Assembly (NCBI GenBank): GCA_019113005.1
Contig: DXIE01000003.1
Location: 1 to 61,785, forward strand
DNA length: 61,785 bases
Source of the DNA: Candidatus Butyricicoccus avistercoris
GTDB lineage: Bacteria > Bacillota > Clostridia > Oscillospirales > Butyricicoccaceae
Reading direction: 5' to 3'
Position 1 is the stretch's first letter, and each line of letters opens with the position of its first letter. The position numbers and the translations under genes are program-made. The notes under the pieces are model-generated. The model had not been told where the DNA came from and searched no databases. It saw only the letters and a program-made list of their open reading frames with translations. This document shows positions 33,865-41,615 of this stretch, piece after piece.

Positions 33865-34921
33865 TTAATTATTATGTATTTTTGTATTTTTCTTAAATTC
33901 ATACATTCTTTTATCCGCAATAGATATAGTATCTTCAATAGATAACTTTGTGCTTGGTTCAACATAATAAACACCGAAACTTATTCCCATAGGATATTTT
34001 CTATCAGTAGACTTTATTATATCTGCGATTTCATTCATCTTTCTAATAGCAATTTCTTCTGGACAGTTACAAAGTATAACAATAAATTCATCGCCACCAA
34101 TTCTGCAAACTATGTCAACATAATTTCTAACCGAATCAAATATAACTTTGGCGACCGTTTTTATATATTCATCACCCGCAATATGTCCAAATGTATCATT
34201 TGCATACTTAAGTCTATTTAAATCTATGCTGCACAATGAAAATGGTATATTTGAGTTTATTAACTTCTTTAACTCTTTCATAAAATATCTACGATTGTGC
34301 ATGCCTGTAAGTTCATCTTTAAATGCCATGCGTTCAAGCTCTGCTTTTTCCTCTTTTTCATTTGTTATATCAGAAATGATATGTGCTATTGCACGCTCAC
34401 CATTCCAATTAACTTTGCAGAAACGACAACGAAAGATACGGTTTGTCTTTTCACAATGAATAATTAGCGGCTCATCTCTTGTGATATCATATTTTTGTAT
34501 CTGCTGTAAAATCTCTTGGGCAGAGCTATAATCATCTTCATTACAATCAGACTCATTTTCATTCTTATAAAAAATATTTCTTGCTGCACCATTGACATAT
34601 AAAATTTCACGGTTTGAAAATTTTGTTACTACAATCCATTCATGTAAACCGTCCATAATAAGCTCTAAAACTTCTGTTGTCTTGAGCAGTTCTTCAGCTT
34701 GTTGTTTGAGTTCATACTCACGTTTATTTAACTAGCTTACCATTTCATTAAACGATTATGAATACATTCATTTCTTGTACACAATCTGACAGATATTTAA
34801 TTGATTCTTGTACCTCGACCCATTCTTTAGAATCATTCATATCTATGTTTTCTTTATTAGGTCGACTTAAAATTATATTTCTTATCTGGTCAATAATTTT
34901 CTTTGCTTCTTCTCCGTCCAT
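33865..34921 (-). pseudogene. Decayed diguanylate cyclase gene (N-terminal fragment, PAS, GGDEF)
   Basis: On the minus strand the gene begins at ATG 34921 (MDGEEAKKIIDQIRNI...), 24 bases after the V4R gene, and runs 57 codons to a stop at 34748. A second frame then carries SFNEMVS, an in-frame TAG and LNKREYELKQQAEELLKTTE, which leads without a break into a PAS-like segment and a complete GGDEF domain (CRIGGDEFIVIL) ending at 33865. In relatives the N-terminal segment and the SFN...LxxRE coiled coil belong to one protein with roughly 50 more residues between them. The gene thus seems to have lost an internal piece, shifted frame and gained a nonsense codon. The 263-residue PAS-GGDEF part (from ATG 34656) is still open and could be expressed if an internal start works, but no good ribosome site was seen. 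Confidence 0.65.
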
Positions 34922-34945
34922 TTACTGTGGTAACACCTCGGTTCA

Positions 34946-35479
34946 TTATTTTTTTACCTTTGCATCAAATCTACAAACTCTCGCACCAGTTGCCCAACAA
35001 TCTATTTCAGTTACAACATATTCACGTTTGGTGTATTCTTTCAGTATACCAGCTAAAAATCCTTCATCATAATTACAAACTGTTTCTCCGATGATAGGCA
35101 GACCTGAACAGTCTAAATCTTCACCAATCGTCAGTGTTGCATTACCTGTTTCTGAGTCAAATTTTTCAATGCGAAGAACACCAATTTTATTTTCTTCTAA
35201 AACTTTTTGAAGCTGTGCTATAAAATCTGTAAAAGGTAAAGTTAAATCAAGAAAATCATTAGCAAAAATTACACCCGAACGTTCACCCGCTCCTCTGAAT
35301 AGTTCGATAGTTTTCTCTTTTCCCAGTTTTTCATTTAGCTCATCACGCATAGAAAACTGAAATAAACGATATGCAAAAACAGGCATTTCATCGCCCAAGT
35401 TTTCACGACCTTTTAAAATATTTTCAGGTGAGTTCCATTTAAAATCTTCCATTGTTTCATCATCAAAAAGTTTAAACAT
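34946..35479 (-). CDS. V4R (4-vinyl reductase-like) domain protein
   Basis: A 177-residue protein whose second half is a V4R domain: GERSGVIFANDFLDL, a central LRIEKFDSETGNATLTIGEDLDCSG and the conserved end NYDEGFLAGILKEYTKREYVVTEIDCWATGARVCRFD, with the usual Cys residues. V4R domains bind small hydrophobic ligands or metal. In Clostridia this gene commonly sits directly upstream of a diguanylate cyclase and is probably its sensor partner. Here that cyclase is damaged. The start is ATG 35479 with GGAGG nine bases upstream; an earlier ATG at 35539 has no ribosome site. A TGATATAAT extended -10 lies upstream. Confidence 0.85.
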   Translation of the reverse strand: MFKLFDDETMEDFKWNSPENILKGRENLGDEMPVFAYRLFQFSMRDELNEKLGKEKTIELFRGAGERSGVIFANDFLDLTLPFTDFIAQLQKVLEENKIGVLRIEKFDSETGNATLTIGEDLDCSGLPIIGETVCNYDEGFLAGILKEYTKREYVVTEIDCWATGARVCRFDAKVKK

Positions 35480-35620
35480 TATTATAATCCTCCGAATATA
35501 CTTTTTTATTATTATATCATGTCTTTTTCCTTTTTTCATCTATTTTGTAATTTACATTATTTTATTATCACTGAAATCATGGTATAATTATATGTAATTT
35601 ATATAAAGGAGTTTGTTTAC

Positions 35621-36331
35621 ATGTTTTGTGATAAAGTAGCCGTAATAACTGGCGGTGCAAGCGGAATAGGTAAATGTATTGCTGAAGAATTTGAAAAAAA
35701 TCACGCAAAAGTTTGTATTATTGATATAAAAGATAATCCTTATTTTATAGGAGATATAGCTGATAAAAATACACTACATGAATTTAGCCAAAAGGTTATT
35801 TCAGACTATGGCAAAATTGATTTTTTAATCAATAATGCTCTGCCGCCTACATATGGTCTTGACAATGCAACATATGAACAATTTGATTACGCTCTTAAAG
35901 TCGGTGTATGTGCTCCTTTTTATTTAACTCAGCTATTTAATAATTATTTTTCTAAAAATGCCGCTATAATAAATATATCATCTTCTAGAGACCGTATGAG
36001 TCAGCCTATGACCGAAAGCTATACGGCTGCTAAAGGCGGTATAGCTGCTTTGACACATGCCCTTGCTGTGAGCTTATCGTCAAGAGTTAGAGTTAATTCT
36101 ATCTCCCCTGGTTGGATTGACACCGACTATAAAACATATTCTGATGCAGATGCAATTCAACACCCTGCTGGTCGTGTAGGCAATCCTCTTGATATTGCTA
36201 ATCTAGTTATGTTTCTATGCTCTGATAAAGCAAGCTTTATAACTGGTGAGAATATTTGTGTAGATGGTGGAATGACACGCCAAATGATTTATCATAATGA
36301 TTTTGGTTGGACTTATAATCCGAAAATTTAG
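35621..36331 (+). CDS. SDR family NAD(P)-dependent oxidoreductase
   Basis: A 236-residue classical short-chain dehydrogenase. The cofactor loop is TGGASGIG (10-17), NNA starts at residue 71, and the catalytic Tyr134-x-x-x-Lys138 is in SYTAAKGG with an upstream Ser in ISSS. Asp35 after strand 2 (CIIDIKD) suggests NAD rather than NADP. The C-terminal SFITGENICVDGGMTRQM is typical. The substrate cannot be told from sequence. An extended -10 (TGGTATAAT, ending at 35588) precedes it. mtaB follows after about 20 bases. Confidence 0.9.
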   Translation: MFCDKVAVITGGASGIGKCIAEEFEKNHAKVCIIDIKDNPYFIGDIADKNTLHEFSQKVISDYGKIDFLINNALPPTYGLDNATYEQFDYALKVGVCAPFYLTQLFNNYFSKNAAIINISSSRDRMSQPMTESYTAAKGGIAALTHALAVSLSSRVRVNSISPGWIDTDYKTYSDADAIQHPAGRVGNPLDIANLVMFLCSDKASFITGENICVDGGMTRQMIYHNDFGWTYNPKI

Positions 36332-36352
36332 TATTTTTTAAAGGTGAATAAA

Positions 36353-37663
36353 TTGAATTTTTGTTTTTTTGCTCTAGGCTGTAAAGTAAATCTATTTGAA
36401 TCTGAAGCTTTATCCAAACTTGCTGAACAAAGTGGTCATAAAATTGTAGATGAAATGGCAGATGTATGCGTTATAAATTCATGCACTGTAACCTCTACAA
36501 GCGACCATAAAAATATTCGTGCAATTCGCAAACTAAAAAAATTAAATCCTGATGCAATTATAGCTGTTGCAGGTTGTATGGCTCAAATAGAACCTGAAAA
36601 ATTAAAGGAAACTGGTCTTGTTGACCTTGTTTGTGGAACTTCTGACCGAAAAGAAATAATTAAACTTTGTGAAGATTTTTGGCTTAATAAAAACAGTATA
36701 CCTGATACATCTCATTTTAGAACTGGTCAGAAGCTTTTTGAAAAATTACCTTCTGGTGTTCCTCGTGGTCGAACTCGTGCACTTCTTAAAATTCAAGATG
36801 GCTGCGACAATTACTGTACATACTGTATAATTCCTTATGCTCGTGGTCATGTTCGTTCCTTACCACTTGAGGACGCTGTAAATAGTGCTATAAACCTTGC
36901 AAATAATGATGTTAAGGAGATTGTATTAACTGGCATTGAAATCTCATCTTATGGCAGAGATTTAGCTAATAAACCAGATTTAGTAGACCTAATTGACGCT
37001 ATTTGTAAGGCTGTGCCTAATGTTAGAATTAGGCTCGGTTCTCTTGAGCCTAGAACGGCTGATGAGCGTTTTTGTAAAATGTTAAGCATTCACTCAAACC
37101 TTATGCCTCATTTCCATTTATCCTTACAAAGTGGCTCGGATAGTGTGCTAAAACGTATGAAACGCAAATATTCAGCTCAAACATTCTTTGATAATACTGT
37201 GCTTTTACGAAAGTATTTTCCAAACTGTTCAATTACTACTGATATTATTGTGGGCTTTCCTGATGAAACCAATGAGGAATTTGCTGAAACAATGGATTTT
37301 GTTAAAAAATGCAACTTCTCAGCCATTCATGTATTCCCATATTCTCCTAGAAAGGGTACTCCTGCGGCTAGTATGCCTAACCAAATTGATGAGCAAATAA
37401 AAAAACAACGTGCTAACACACTTAAAAATTTAGGCTATGAACTGCAAAATAACTATTTAAAATCATTTATCGGTCAGACTCTTTCTGTACTTTGGGAGCA
37501 TCAAGACAATGACGGTTTATGGTGCGGCCATGCACAATATAATTTCATAGTAAAAACAGATAGTAAACTCTGCTCTAAAAATAAATACTATGATGCCAAA
37601 ATAATTTCTGTAAAAGATGACTGCTTAGTCGCTTCACTTGCCAACTTGACCAATAAAACATAA
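36353..37663 (+). CDS. mtaB: tRNA t6A37 methylthiotransferase
   Basis: A 436-residue radical-SAM enzyme that turns t6A into ms2t6A at tRNA position 37. The N-terminal UPF0004 domain holds Cys10, Cys44 and Cys75 for the second cluster. The radical-SAM motif is CDNYCTYC (Cys151, Cys155, Cys158), and a TRAM-like domain closes the protein. FFALGCKVNLFESEAL at the start is diagnostic for MtaB rather than MiaB. I choose TTG 36353, six bases after AAAGGTG; GTG 36344 would be part of the ribosome site. Confidence 0.93.
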   Translation: MNFCFFALGCKVNLFESEALSKLAEQSGHKIVDEMADVCVINSCTVTSTSDHKNIRAIRKLKKLNPDAIIAVAGCMAQIEPEKLKETGLVDLVCGTSDRKEIIKLCEDFWLNKNSIPDTSHFRTGQKLFEKLPSGVPRGRTRALLKIQDGCDNYCTYCIIPYARGHVRSLPLEDAVNSAINLANNDVKEIVLTGIEISSYGRDLANKPDLVDLIDAICKAVPNVRIRLGSLEPRTADERFCKMLSIHSNLMPHFHLSLQSGSDSVLKRMKRKYSAQTFFDNTVLLRKYFPNCSITTDIIVGFPDETNEEFAETMDFVKKCNFSAIHVFPYSPRKGTPAASMPNQIDEQIKKQRANTLKNLGYELQNNYLKSFIGQTLSVLWEHQDNDGLWCGHAQYNFIVKTDSKLCSKNKYYDAKIISVKDDCLVASLANLTNKT

Positions 37664-37709
37664 AATAGTATACTATATTTAATACAAATTATAGAAAGGA
37701 GCTTACAGT

Positions 37710-38846
37710 TTGAATTTTCCTAAAATATTGACTGCGGCTTCTGCCATTTTACTTGCTTCTGGAACTGTCGCTTTTGCACTATATGGGGCAGGTTCTCAGC
37801 AGGACCCACTTATTTCACTTAGTTATGTATCCGATACATATACAAATGATGTTTTAAAACAGATTGAAAACCAAGCTAAAACAAGCTTAGATACTACACA
37901 AACTAATCTTGAAAGCAAGCTTTCCGAAATATCATCAGATGAGGCTTTAGAGCAAAAACTCGTTATAGAAACTGCTGCTGCTCTTGGACTTAACACAAAC
38001 GCCAGAGCTTCTTTATCAAACAGCTTTTCTAATGGTACTAAACTTCAGCTTGCTAAAACTACTGAAATCTGTCTTACAAGTGGCTCTGCTAATATAGCTT
38101 CTGGTGAGCTTATAAATGTTACCACAGGTAAAATTGTATCATCTGGCTCTGCTCTTGTAAGAAACCAGCTTTATTTATCACCTTCCGCAAGTAATGTGAT
38201 AAAATTAACTTCTCCTGCAAAAGTGGATATTTCAGGAAATTATACGGAGATTTCTGGCACTAACCCAAGTTATACCGCTCAATACACTTATTATGCTGAT
38301 GCTCTTAATGATTTAGGGCTGTTCTCTGGCTCTACAAGCGGTTATGAGCTTGAACGTGCATCAACCCGTACAGAAGGTCTTGTTATGCTCCTGCGTCTTT
38401 TAGGTGAGGAAAATCGTGCTTTAAATTATAAAGGCTCTCACCCATTTAGTGATGTGCCGAGCTGGGCAGACAGATATGTAGCTTATGCTTATGAAAAGGG
38501 TTATACAAGCGGTATCGGTAACGGTCTTTTTGGTTCTCAAAACACTTTAACTTTAAACGATTATATGACTTTTTTACTTCGTGCTTTGGAATACAGTGAC
38601 AAAAATGGCGATTTCACTTGGGCAGACTCGGCTAATTATGCTGTAAATATTGGTATTTTAACACAGTCTGAAATGCAAACCATCAAAAATCGTAATGTTT
38701 TTTATCGTGATGATTTAGTTTATGCATCTTACAAGGCTTTATTTGCAAATTGTAAGAATGAAACCTTTAAACTTTCTGACAAACTAATATCAAGCGGTGT
38801 ATTCACCCAAACTGAGTTTACCTTAGTTCAAAAAAACTTGTCTTAG
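37710..38846 (+). CDS. S-layer homology domain protein
   Basis: A 378-residue exported protein. An N-terminal signal peptide (about 1-23, hydrophobic with ATASAILLASGTVAFA-like character) is followed by a Thr/Ser-rich region of unknown fold (about 60-190). The C-terminal part (about 195-375) contains SLH-type repeats: one clear copy (HPFSDVPSWADRYVAYAYEKGYTSG) with the preceding TRTEGLVMLLRLLG, and weaker flanking copies. SLH domains attach proteins to cell wall polymers. The start is TTG 37710 with AAAGGAG upstream. It is probably a cell-surface protein of unknown role. Confidence 0.85.
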   Translation: MNFPKILTAASAILLASGTVAFALYGAGSQQDPLISLSYVSDTYTNDVLKQIENQAKTSLDTTQTNLESKLSEISSDEALEQKLVIETAAALGLNTNARASLSNSFSNGTKLQLAKTTEICLTSGSANIASGELINVTTGKIVSSGSALVRNQLYLSPSASNVIKLTSPAKVDISGNYTEISGTNPSYTAQYTYYADALNDLGLFSGSTSGYELERASTRTEGLVMLLRLLGEENRALNYKGSHPFSDVPSWADRYVAYAYEKGYTSGIGNGLFGSQNTLTLNDYMTFLLRALEYSDKNGDFTWADSANYAVNIGILTQSEMQTIKNRNVFYRDDLVYASYKALFANCKNETFKLSDKLISSGVFTQTEFTLVQKNLS

Positions 38847-38848
38847 TT

Positions 38849-38884
38849 TTTAAAAAATATTCTTAAAATATTTTTTAAATTTTA
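38849..38884 (+). terminator. AT-only hairpin after the SLH gene
   Basis: A 13-bp perfect inverted repeat, TTTAAAAAATATT (38849-38861) and AATATTTTTTAAA (38867-38879), with TTTTATG after it. It has no G-C pairs, so termination may be weak. Confidence 0.4.
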
Positions 38885-38947
38885 TGCACAAGGGCAAGCC
38901 CTCCACCATATGATGATAATGAAATCAATGATTAGGAGGGTTTTACA

Positions 38948-39133
38948 ATGTGTAATTCTTGTAACAGCATGTGGAGCGACAACAATATGTGGTGGCTTAT
39001 TATCATTCTAGCTATCGTTTTAATTTGGTGCTGCTGTGGCTCTAATAATGGTAGCTCCTGTGGCAATACTTGCTACAATCCTTGTGTACCACATGATGAT
39101 TGCTGCTCTGGCGGCTGCAATCCTTGCCGCTAA
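38948..39133 (+). CDS. Very Cys-rich small membrane peptide (HCB protein-like)
   Basis: A 61-residue peptide with 12 cysteines. It has a short CNSC start, a Trp-flanked membrane helix (about 14-27), then CCC and a tail of paired and spaced cysteines (CGNTCYNPC, DDCCSGGCNPC). Peptides of this type are common in Oscillospiraceae and are often labelled chorion-class high-cysteine proteins; their role is unknown. Candidate uses are metal binding or a disulfide-rich surface coat. AGGAGGG provides a very strong ribosome site. The upstream CCCTCC (38899-38904) can pair with GGAGGG (38935-38940) and might mask it. It has its own terminator. Confidence 0.85.
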   Translation: MCNSCNSMWSDNNMWWLIIILAIVLIWCCCGSNNGSSCGNTCYNPCVPHDDCCSGGCNPCR

Positions 39134-39155
39134 TAAACAAAATTTTAACTCCTTT

Positions 39156-39186
39156 AAACCCGCCATTTTAGGCGGGTTTATTTTTA
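39156..39186 (+). terminator. Terminator after the Cys-rich peptide gene
   Basis: A perfect 9-bp stem, AAACCCGCC (39156-39164) and GGCGGGTTT (39171-39179), followed by ATTTTT. Confidence 0.9.
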
Positions 39187-39213
39187 CATATATCATAGAA
39201 AATCAAAAAAGAC

Positions 39214-39242
39214 TTGCAAAAATCAGCAAAATCATGTAAAAT
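39214..39242 (+). promoter_or_regulatory. efp promoter
   Basis: -35 TTGCAA (39214-39219), a 17-base spacer and -10 TAAAAT (39237-39242). Confidence 0.6.
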
Positions 39243-39308
39243 ATAATGGCATAAGAAAACAAAATTGTAATCTTGTTAAAAAATCGTGCATTTGGAGGAT
39301 TTAGATTT

Positions 39309-39872
39309 ATGATTTCCGCAGGTGAATTTAGAAATGGCGTAACATTTGAAATGGACGGTCAGGTTCTTCAGGTTGTTGAATTCCAGCATGTAAAGCCTGG
39401 TAAGGGTGCTGCTTTCGTTCGTGTAAAGATGAAGAATGTTATCACTGGTGCTGTTACTGAGCGTAGCTTTAACCCAACTGATAAGTATGAACCAGCTCAC
39501 GTTGAGCGTAAGGAGATGCAGTATCTATACGCTGATGGCGACCTTCACTACTTCATGGATACAGAAACTTATGAGCAGATGCCAATTAACGAGTCTACTC
39601 TTGGTGATGACTTCCGTTTCGTAACCGAAAACATGAACGTTAAGGTTCTTTCTTATAAGGGCAGTGTTTTTGCTGTTGAGCCACCTCTATTCGTTGAGCT
39701 TGAAGTTACTGAGACCGACCCAGGATTTAAGGGTAACACCGCTACTAACACATTAAAGCCAGCTGTTGTTGAAACAGGTGCTACTGTTCAAGTTCCTCTG
39801 TTCATCGAGCAGGGCGAAAAGATTAAGATTGATACCCGTACAGGTGAATATCTAGAGCGTAGTAAGGGTTAA
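39309..39872 (+). CDS. efp: Elongation factor P
   Basis: A 187-residue, three-domain translation factor that rescues ribosomes stalled at polyproline. The N-terminal KOW domain carries the modified-lysine loop VKPGKGAAF (Lys near 32), as in EF-P proteins that are 5-aminopentanolated in Bacillus. The OB domains follow ([29 protein letters not shown]). Codons are those of a highly expressed gene (AAG for Lys). The start is ATG 39309 with GGAGG ten bases upstream; an earlier in-frame codon at 39273 lacks a ribosome site. Confidence 0.96.
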   Translation: MISAGEFRNGVTFEMDGQVLQVVEFQHVKPGKGAAFVRVKMKNVITGAVTERSFNPTDKYEPAHVERKEMQYLYADGDLHYFMDTETYEQMPINESTLGDDFRFVTENMNVKVLSYKGSVFAVEPPLFVELEVTETDPGFKGNTATNTLKPAVVETGATVQVPLFIEQGEKIKIDTRTGEYLERSKG

Positions 39873-39910
39873 TTCCCTCTTTTTTCTCGCACCCATAAGG
39901 AGGCATTTTT

Positions 39911-40285
39911 ATGACACTCGCTAGACGTGCCGCTCACCTTCAAGGTCTTTTTGAGGGTATGCAATTAGATGAAACAAAAAAAGAAACCAAAATTATTGCA
40001 GAAATTCTTGATATCCTTGCTGAAACCACCGAAGAACTTCAAAGGTTAAGCAATGAAAATGCAGCTTTAAAGCAAGCTATCTCCAATACTGACACTTTTT
40101 TAGATGACTCAGACGAGGAAGATGTTGATATTGATGATGGAGCAGATTATCAAGTTATTTGCCCAACTTGTGGCGAAATCATGTATCTTGATTATGCTAC
40201 AATCGAGTTAGGCTCTGTTGATTGTAAAAATTGTGGCGAGTTATTAGAGTTCGATTTGTCTGATTTGGAAGAGGAAGATATATAG
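39911..40285 (+). CDS. CD1247-type N-terminal domain and zinc-ribbon protein
   Basis: A 124-residue acidic protein. Residues 1-60 form a helical domain (TLARRAAHLQGLFEGMQLDETKKETKIIAEIL) with coiled-coil potential. An Asp/Glu-rich linker follows (about 65-80). The C-terminus is a zinc ribbon with CPTCGE and CKNCGE cysteine pairs. It matches small clostridial proteins named after CD1247, which lie near efp in related genomes. The function is unknown; the zinc ribbon suggests protein or nucleic-acid binding. AAGGAGG lies upstream. Confidence 0.85.
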   Translation: MTLARRAAHLQGLFEGMQLDETKKETKIIAEILDILAETTEELQRLSNENAALKQAISNTDTFLDDSDEEDVDIDDGADYQVICPTCGEIMYLDYATIELGSVDCKNCGELLEFDLSDLEEEDI

Positions 40286-40290
40286 AAAAT

Positions 40291-40332
40291 AAGGCGAAGA
40301 ATATAAAAATTCTTCGCCTTTGTTATTTTTTA
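40291..40332 (+). terminator. Terminator of the efp region
   Basis: A perfect 12-bp stem, AAGGCGAAGAAT / ATTCTTCGCCTT (40291-40320), then TGTTATTTTTT. Confidence 0.9.
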
Positions 40333-40339
40333 ATCAAAA

Positions 40340-40506
40340 ATAAAAACAGCCGTTACTGCTCTCCACTTCAGTAACGGCTATCTTTTATGCATTTAATTTT
40401 ACCGTTGATATTCATTCTATGCAGTCATCCCCAAAACCCAAAACAGCTAGACTGCAAAATATCAACTAACTTGTGCATTTGCTCCGAGCTTTTATATGCT
40501 CTTCAC
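40340..40506 (-). ncRNA. Free-standing structured small RNA candidate, about 165 nt
   Basis: The stretch between the efp operon and pfkB has no plausible gene. It does have a consensus promoter and a strong terminator on the minus strand. The predicted RNA starts near 40506. It has a small 5' hairpin (GAGC/GCTC) and then a long nested element: ATGCA/TGCAT outside, a perfect 9-bp GTTGATATT/AATATCAAC (plus coordinates 40404-40412 with 40458-40466) and a perfect 7-bp TGCAGTC/GACTGCA (40420-40426 with 40450-40456) capped by a G/T-rich 23-base loop. The 3' end is an 11-bp terminator stem (40348-40358 with 40369-40379) followed by T runs. I do not recognise the family. It is not linked to a downstream gene, so a trans-acting sRNA is more likely than a riboswitch. 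Confidence 0.6.
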
Positions 40507-40512
40507 CAAGAA

Positions 40513-40541
40513 ATATTATCATATTTTAGTAATTATGTCAA
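40513..40541 (-). promoter_or_regulatory. Promoter of the small RNA candidate
   Basis: Minus-strand consensus -35 TTGACA (40536-40541), a 17-base spacer and -10 TAATAT (40513-40518). No start codon with a ribosome site follows before the terminator. Confidence 0.7.
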
Positions 40542-40561
40542 GTGTATTTTTTACTTAAATT

Positions 40562-41503
40562 TTACACTGTATACACTTCTAAAGTCTCATAAACTTCAAA
40601 AACACGCTTTAATGTTGCCATTTCAGTGCCGGCAAGTCTAGCGCAAGCACGACCTGTGGCTACGGTATATTTTGCAAGCTCTACAAAGCTTAAACCGTTT
40701 TCCATAGAATTTGCAATCGCACCAACCATTGCATCTCCTGTACCAACTGCACCACAGTCCTCAATCTTAGGGTTTGAATTTACATATAAAGCTTCTTTTT
40801 CAGCCTTTGAAACAAACACAGCTCCTTCATGTGACATAGACACACAAACAGCCTTTGCACCCATATCAAGCAGTTTTTTAGCTTGTTTTACTACAACTTC
40901 TGGGTCTGTTGAAGCCTGCTCACCTATTGCCTCAGCAAGTTCAAATATATTAGGCTTTACAAAATCAGGCTCTAGCTTTAATGCCTCCAGTAGGTGCTCA
41001 CCACTTGCATCAATAATCAAACTACAACCTGCTTTTTTAATCTTTTTGCAAATTTTTATGTAATTTTGCATAGAAAACTCTGGTGGAAGTGAACCTGTGA
41101 TAACAAAACTATTTTCAGGATATAAATAATTATCCATTCTATCAAGAAAACGCAGATAATCTGCATCATTGATTTTTGAACCTGGTTCATTAATTTCTGT
41201 ATGCTCGCCATCAGCACCTATAACCTGAATATTTACACGAGTTTCACCTGGGACATCTACAAAATCATGATGAATATCAGCAGAAGTTAAGGAATCCTTA
41301 AGAAATCTGCCATTTGAACCAGCACAAAAACCAAGTGCAACACTTATACCGCCTAGTGCTTTAATTGCACGGGAAACATTTATACCCTTACCACCAGGCT
41401 CAACCATACTACCAATAGCACGATTTAAACGCATTGGAATTAGTGACTGTTCTATGCGAATTGTACGGTCAAGAGCTGGGTTCAAAGTAATTGTTATAAT
41501 CAT
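40562..41503 (-). CDS. pfkB: 1-phosphofructokinase family hexose kinase
   Basis: A 313-residue PfkB-family kinase close to FruK and LacC, using ATP to phosphorylate fructose 1-phosphate or tagatose 6-phosphate. Diagnostic segments are TLNPALDRT at the start, GGKGINVSRAIKALGG (substrate and PfkB signature 1) and CGAVGTGDAMVGAIANSM (signature 2 with the catalytic Asp). The start is ATG 41503 with AGGAGG nine bases upstream. It is monocistronic: no fruR or fructose PTS gene is nearby, so its sugar is uncertain. Confidence 0.9.
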   Translation of the reverse strand: MIITITLNPALDRTIRIEQSLIPMRLNRAIGSMVEPGGKGINVSRAIKALGGISVALGFCAGSNGRFLKDSLTSADIHHDFVDVPGETRVNIQVIGADGEHTEINEPGSKINDADYLRFLDRMDNYLYPENSFVITGSLPPEFSMQNYIKICKKIKKAGCSLIIDASGEHLLEALKLEPDFVKPNIFELAEAIGEQASTDPEVVVKQAKKLLDMGAKAVCVSMSHEGAVFVSKAEKEALYVNSNPKIEDCGAVGTGDAMVGAIANSMENGLSFVELAKYTVATGRACARLAGTEMATLKRVFEVYETLEVYTV

Positions 41504-41541
41504 AAGGGAAGACCTCCTGTTTGCAACGCTCTTCACTTATT

Positions 41542-41570
41542 ATTGTACATATTTTTATAGCTTTTGTAAA
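41542..41570 (-). promoter_or_regulatory. pfkB promoter
   Basis: Minus-strand -35 TTTACA (41565-41570), a 17-base spacer and -10 TACAAT (41542-41547), directly upstream of pfkB and downstream of trmD. Confidence 0.6.
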
Positions 41571-41615
41571 CCTTTTTTAATCATTTAACTAAAAATAAAC
41601 AAAAATACAATAATT

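Noticed and set aside
33865-34656. Annotating the PAS-GGDEF frame as a normal intact gene
   Set aside because: The frame continues upstream as a homologous coiled coil past its ATG to a TAG, and an N-terminal fragment of the same gene precedes it. A truncated product remains possible.
35621-36331. SDR gene as ymfI, the EF-P 5-aminopentanone reductase
   Set aside because: The sequence has the general SDR motifs but not the N-terminal pattern I associate with YmfI, and it pairs with mtaB rather than with the M16 genes.
40340-40506. Reading the structured RNA as 6S RNA, a T-box or a riboswitch
   Set aside because: The ends do not pair as in 6S RNA, no T-box GGTGG sequence is present, and no gene lies downstream in the same direction. 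The GGAGAG in the terminator loop is not part of a glycine-riboswitch core.
40387-40641. Plus-strand open frame of 84 codons between the efp operon and pfkB
   Set aside because: No ribosome site, low-complexity composition, runs antisense into pfkB and covers the structured RNA candidate.
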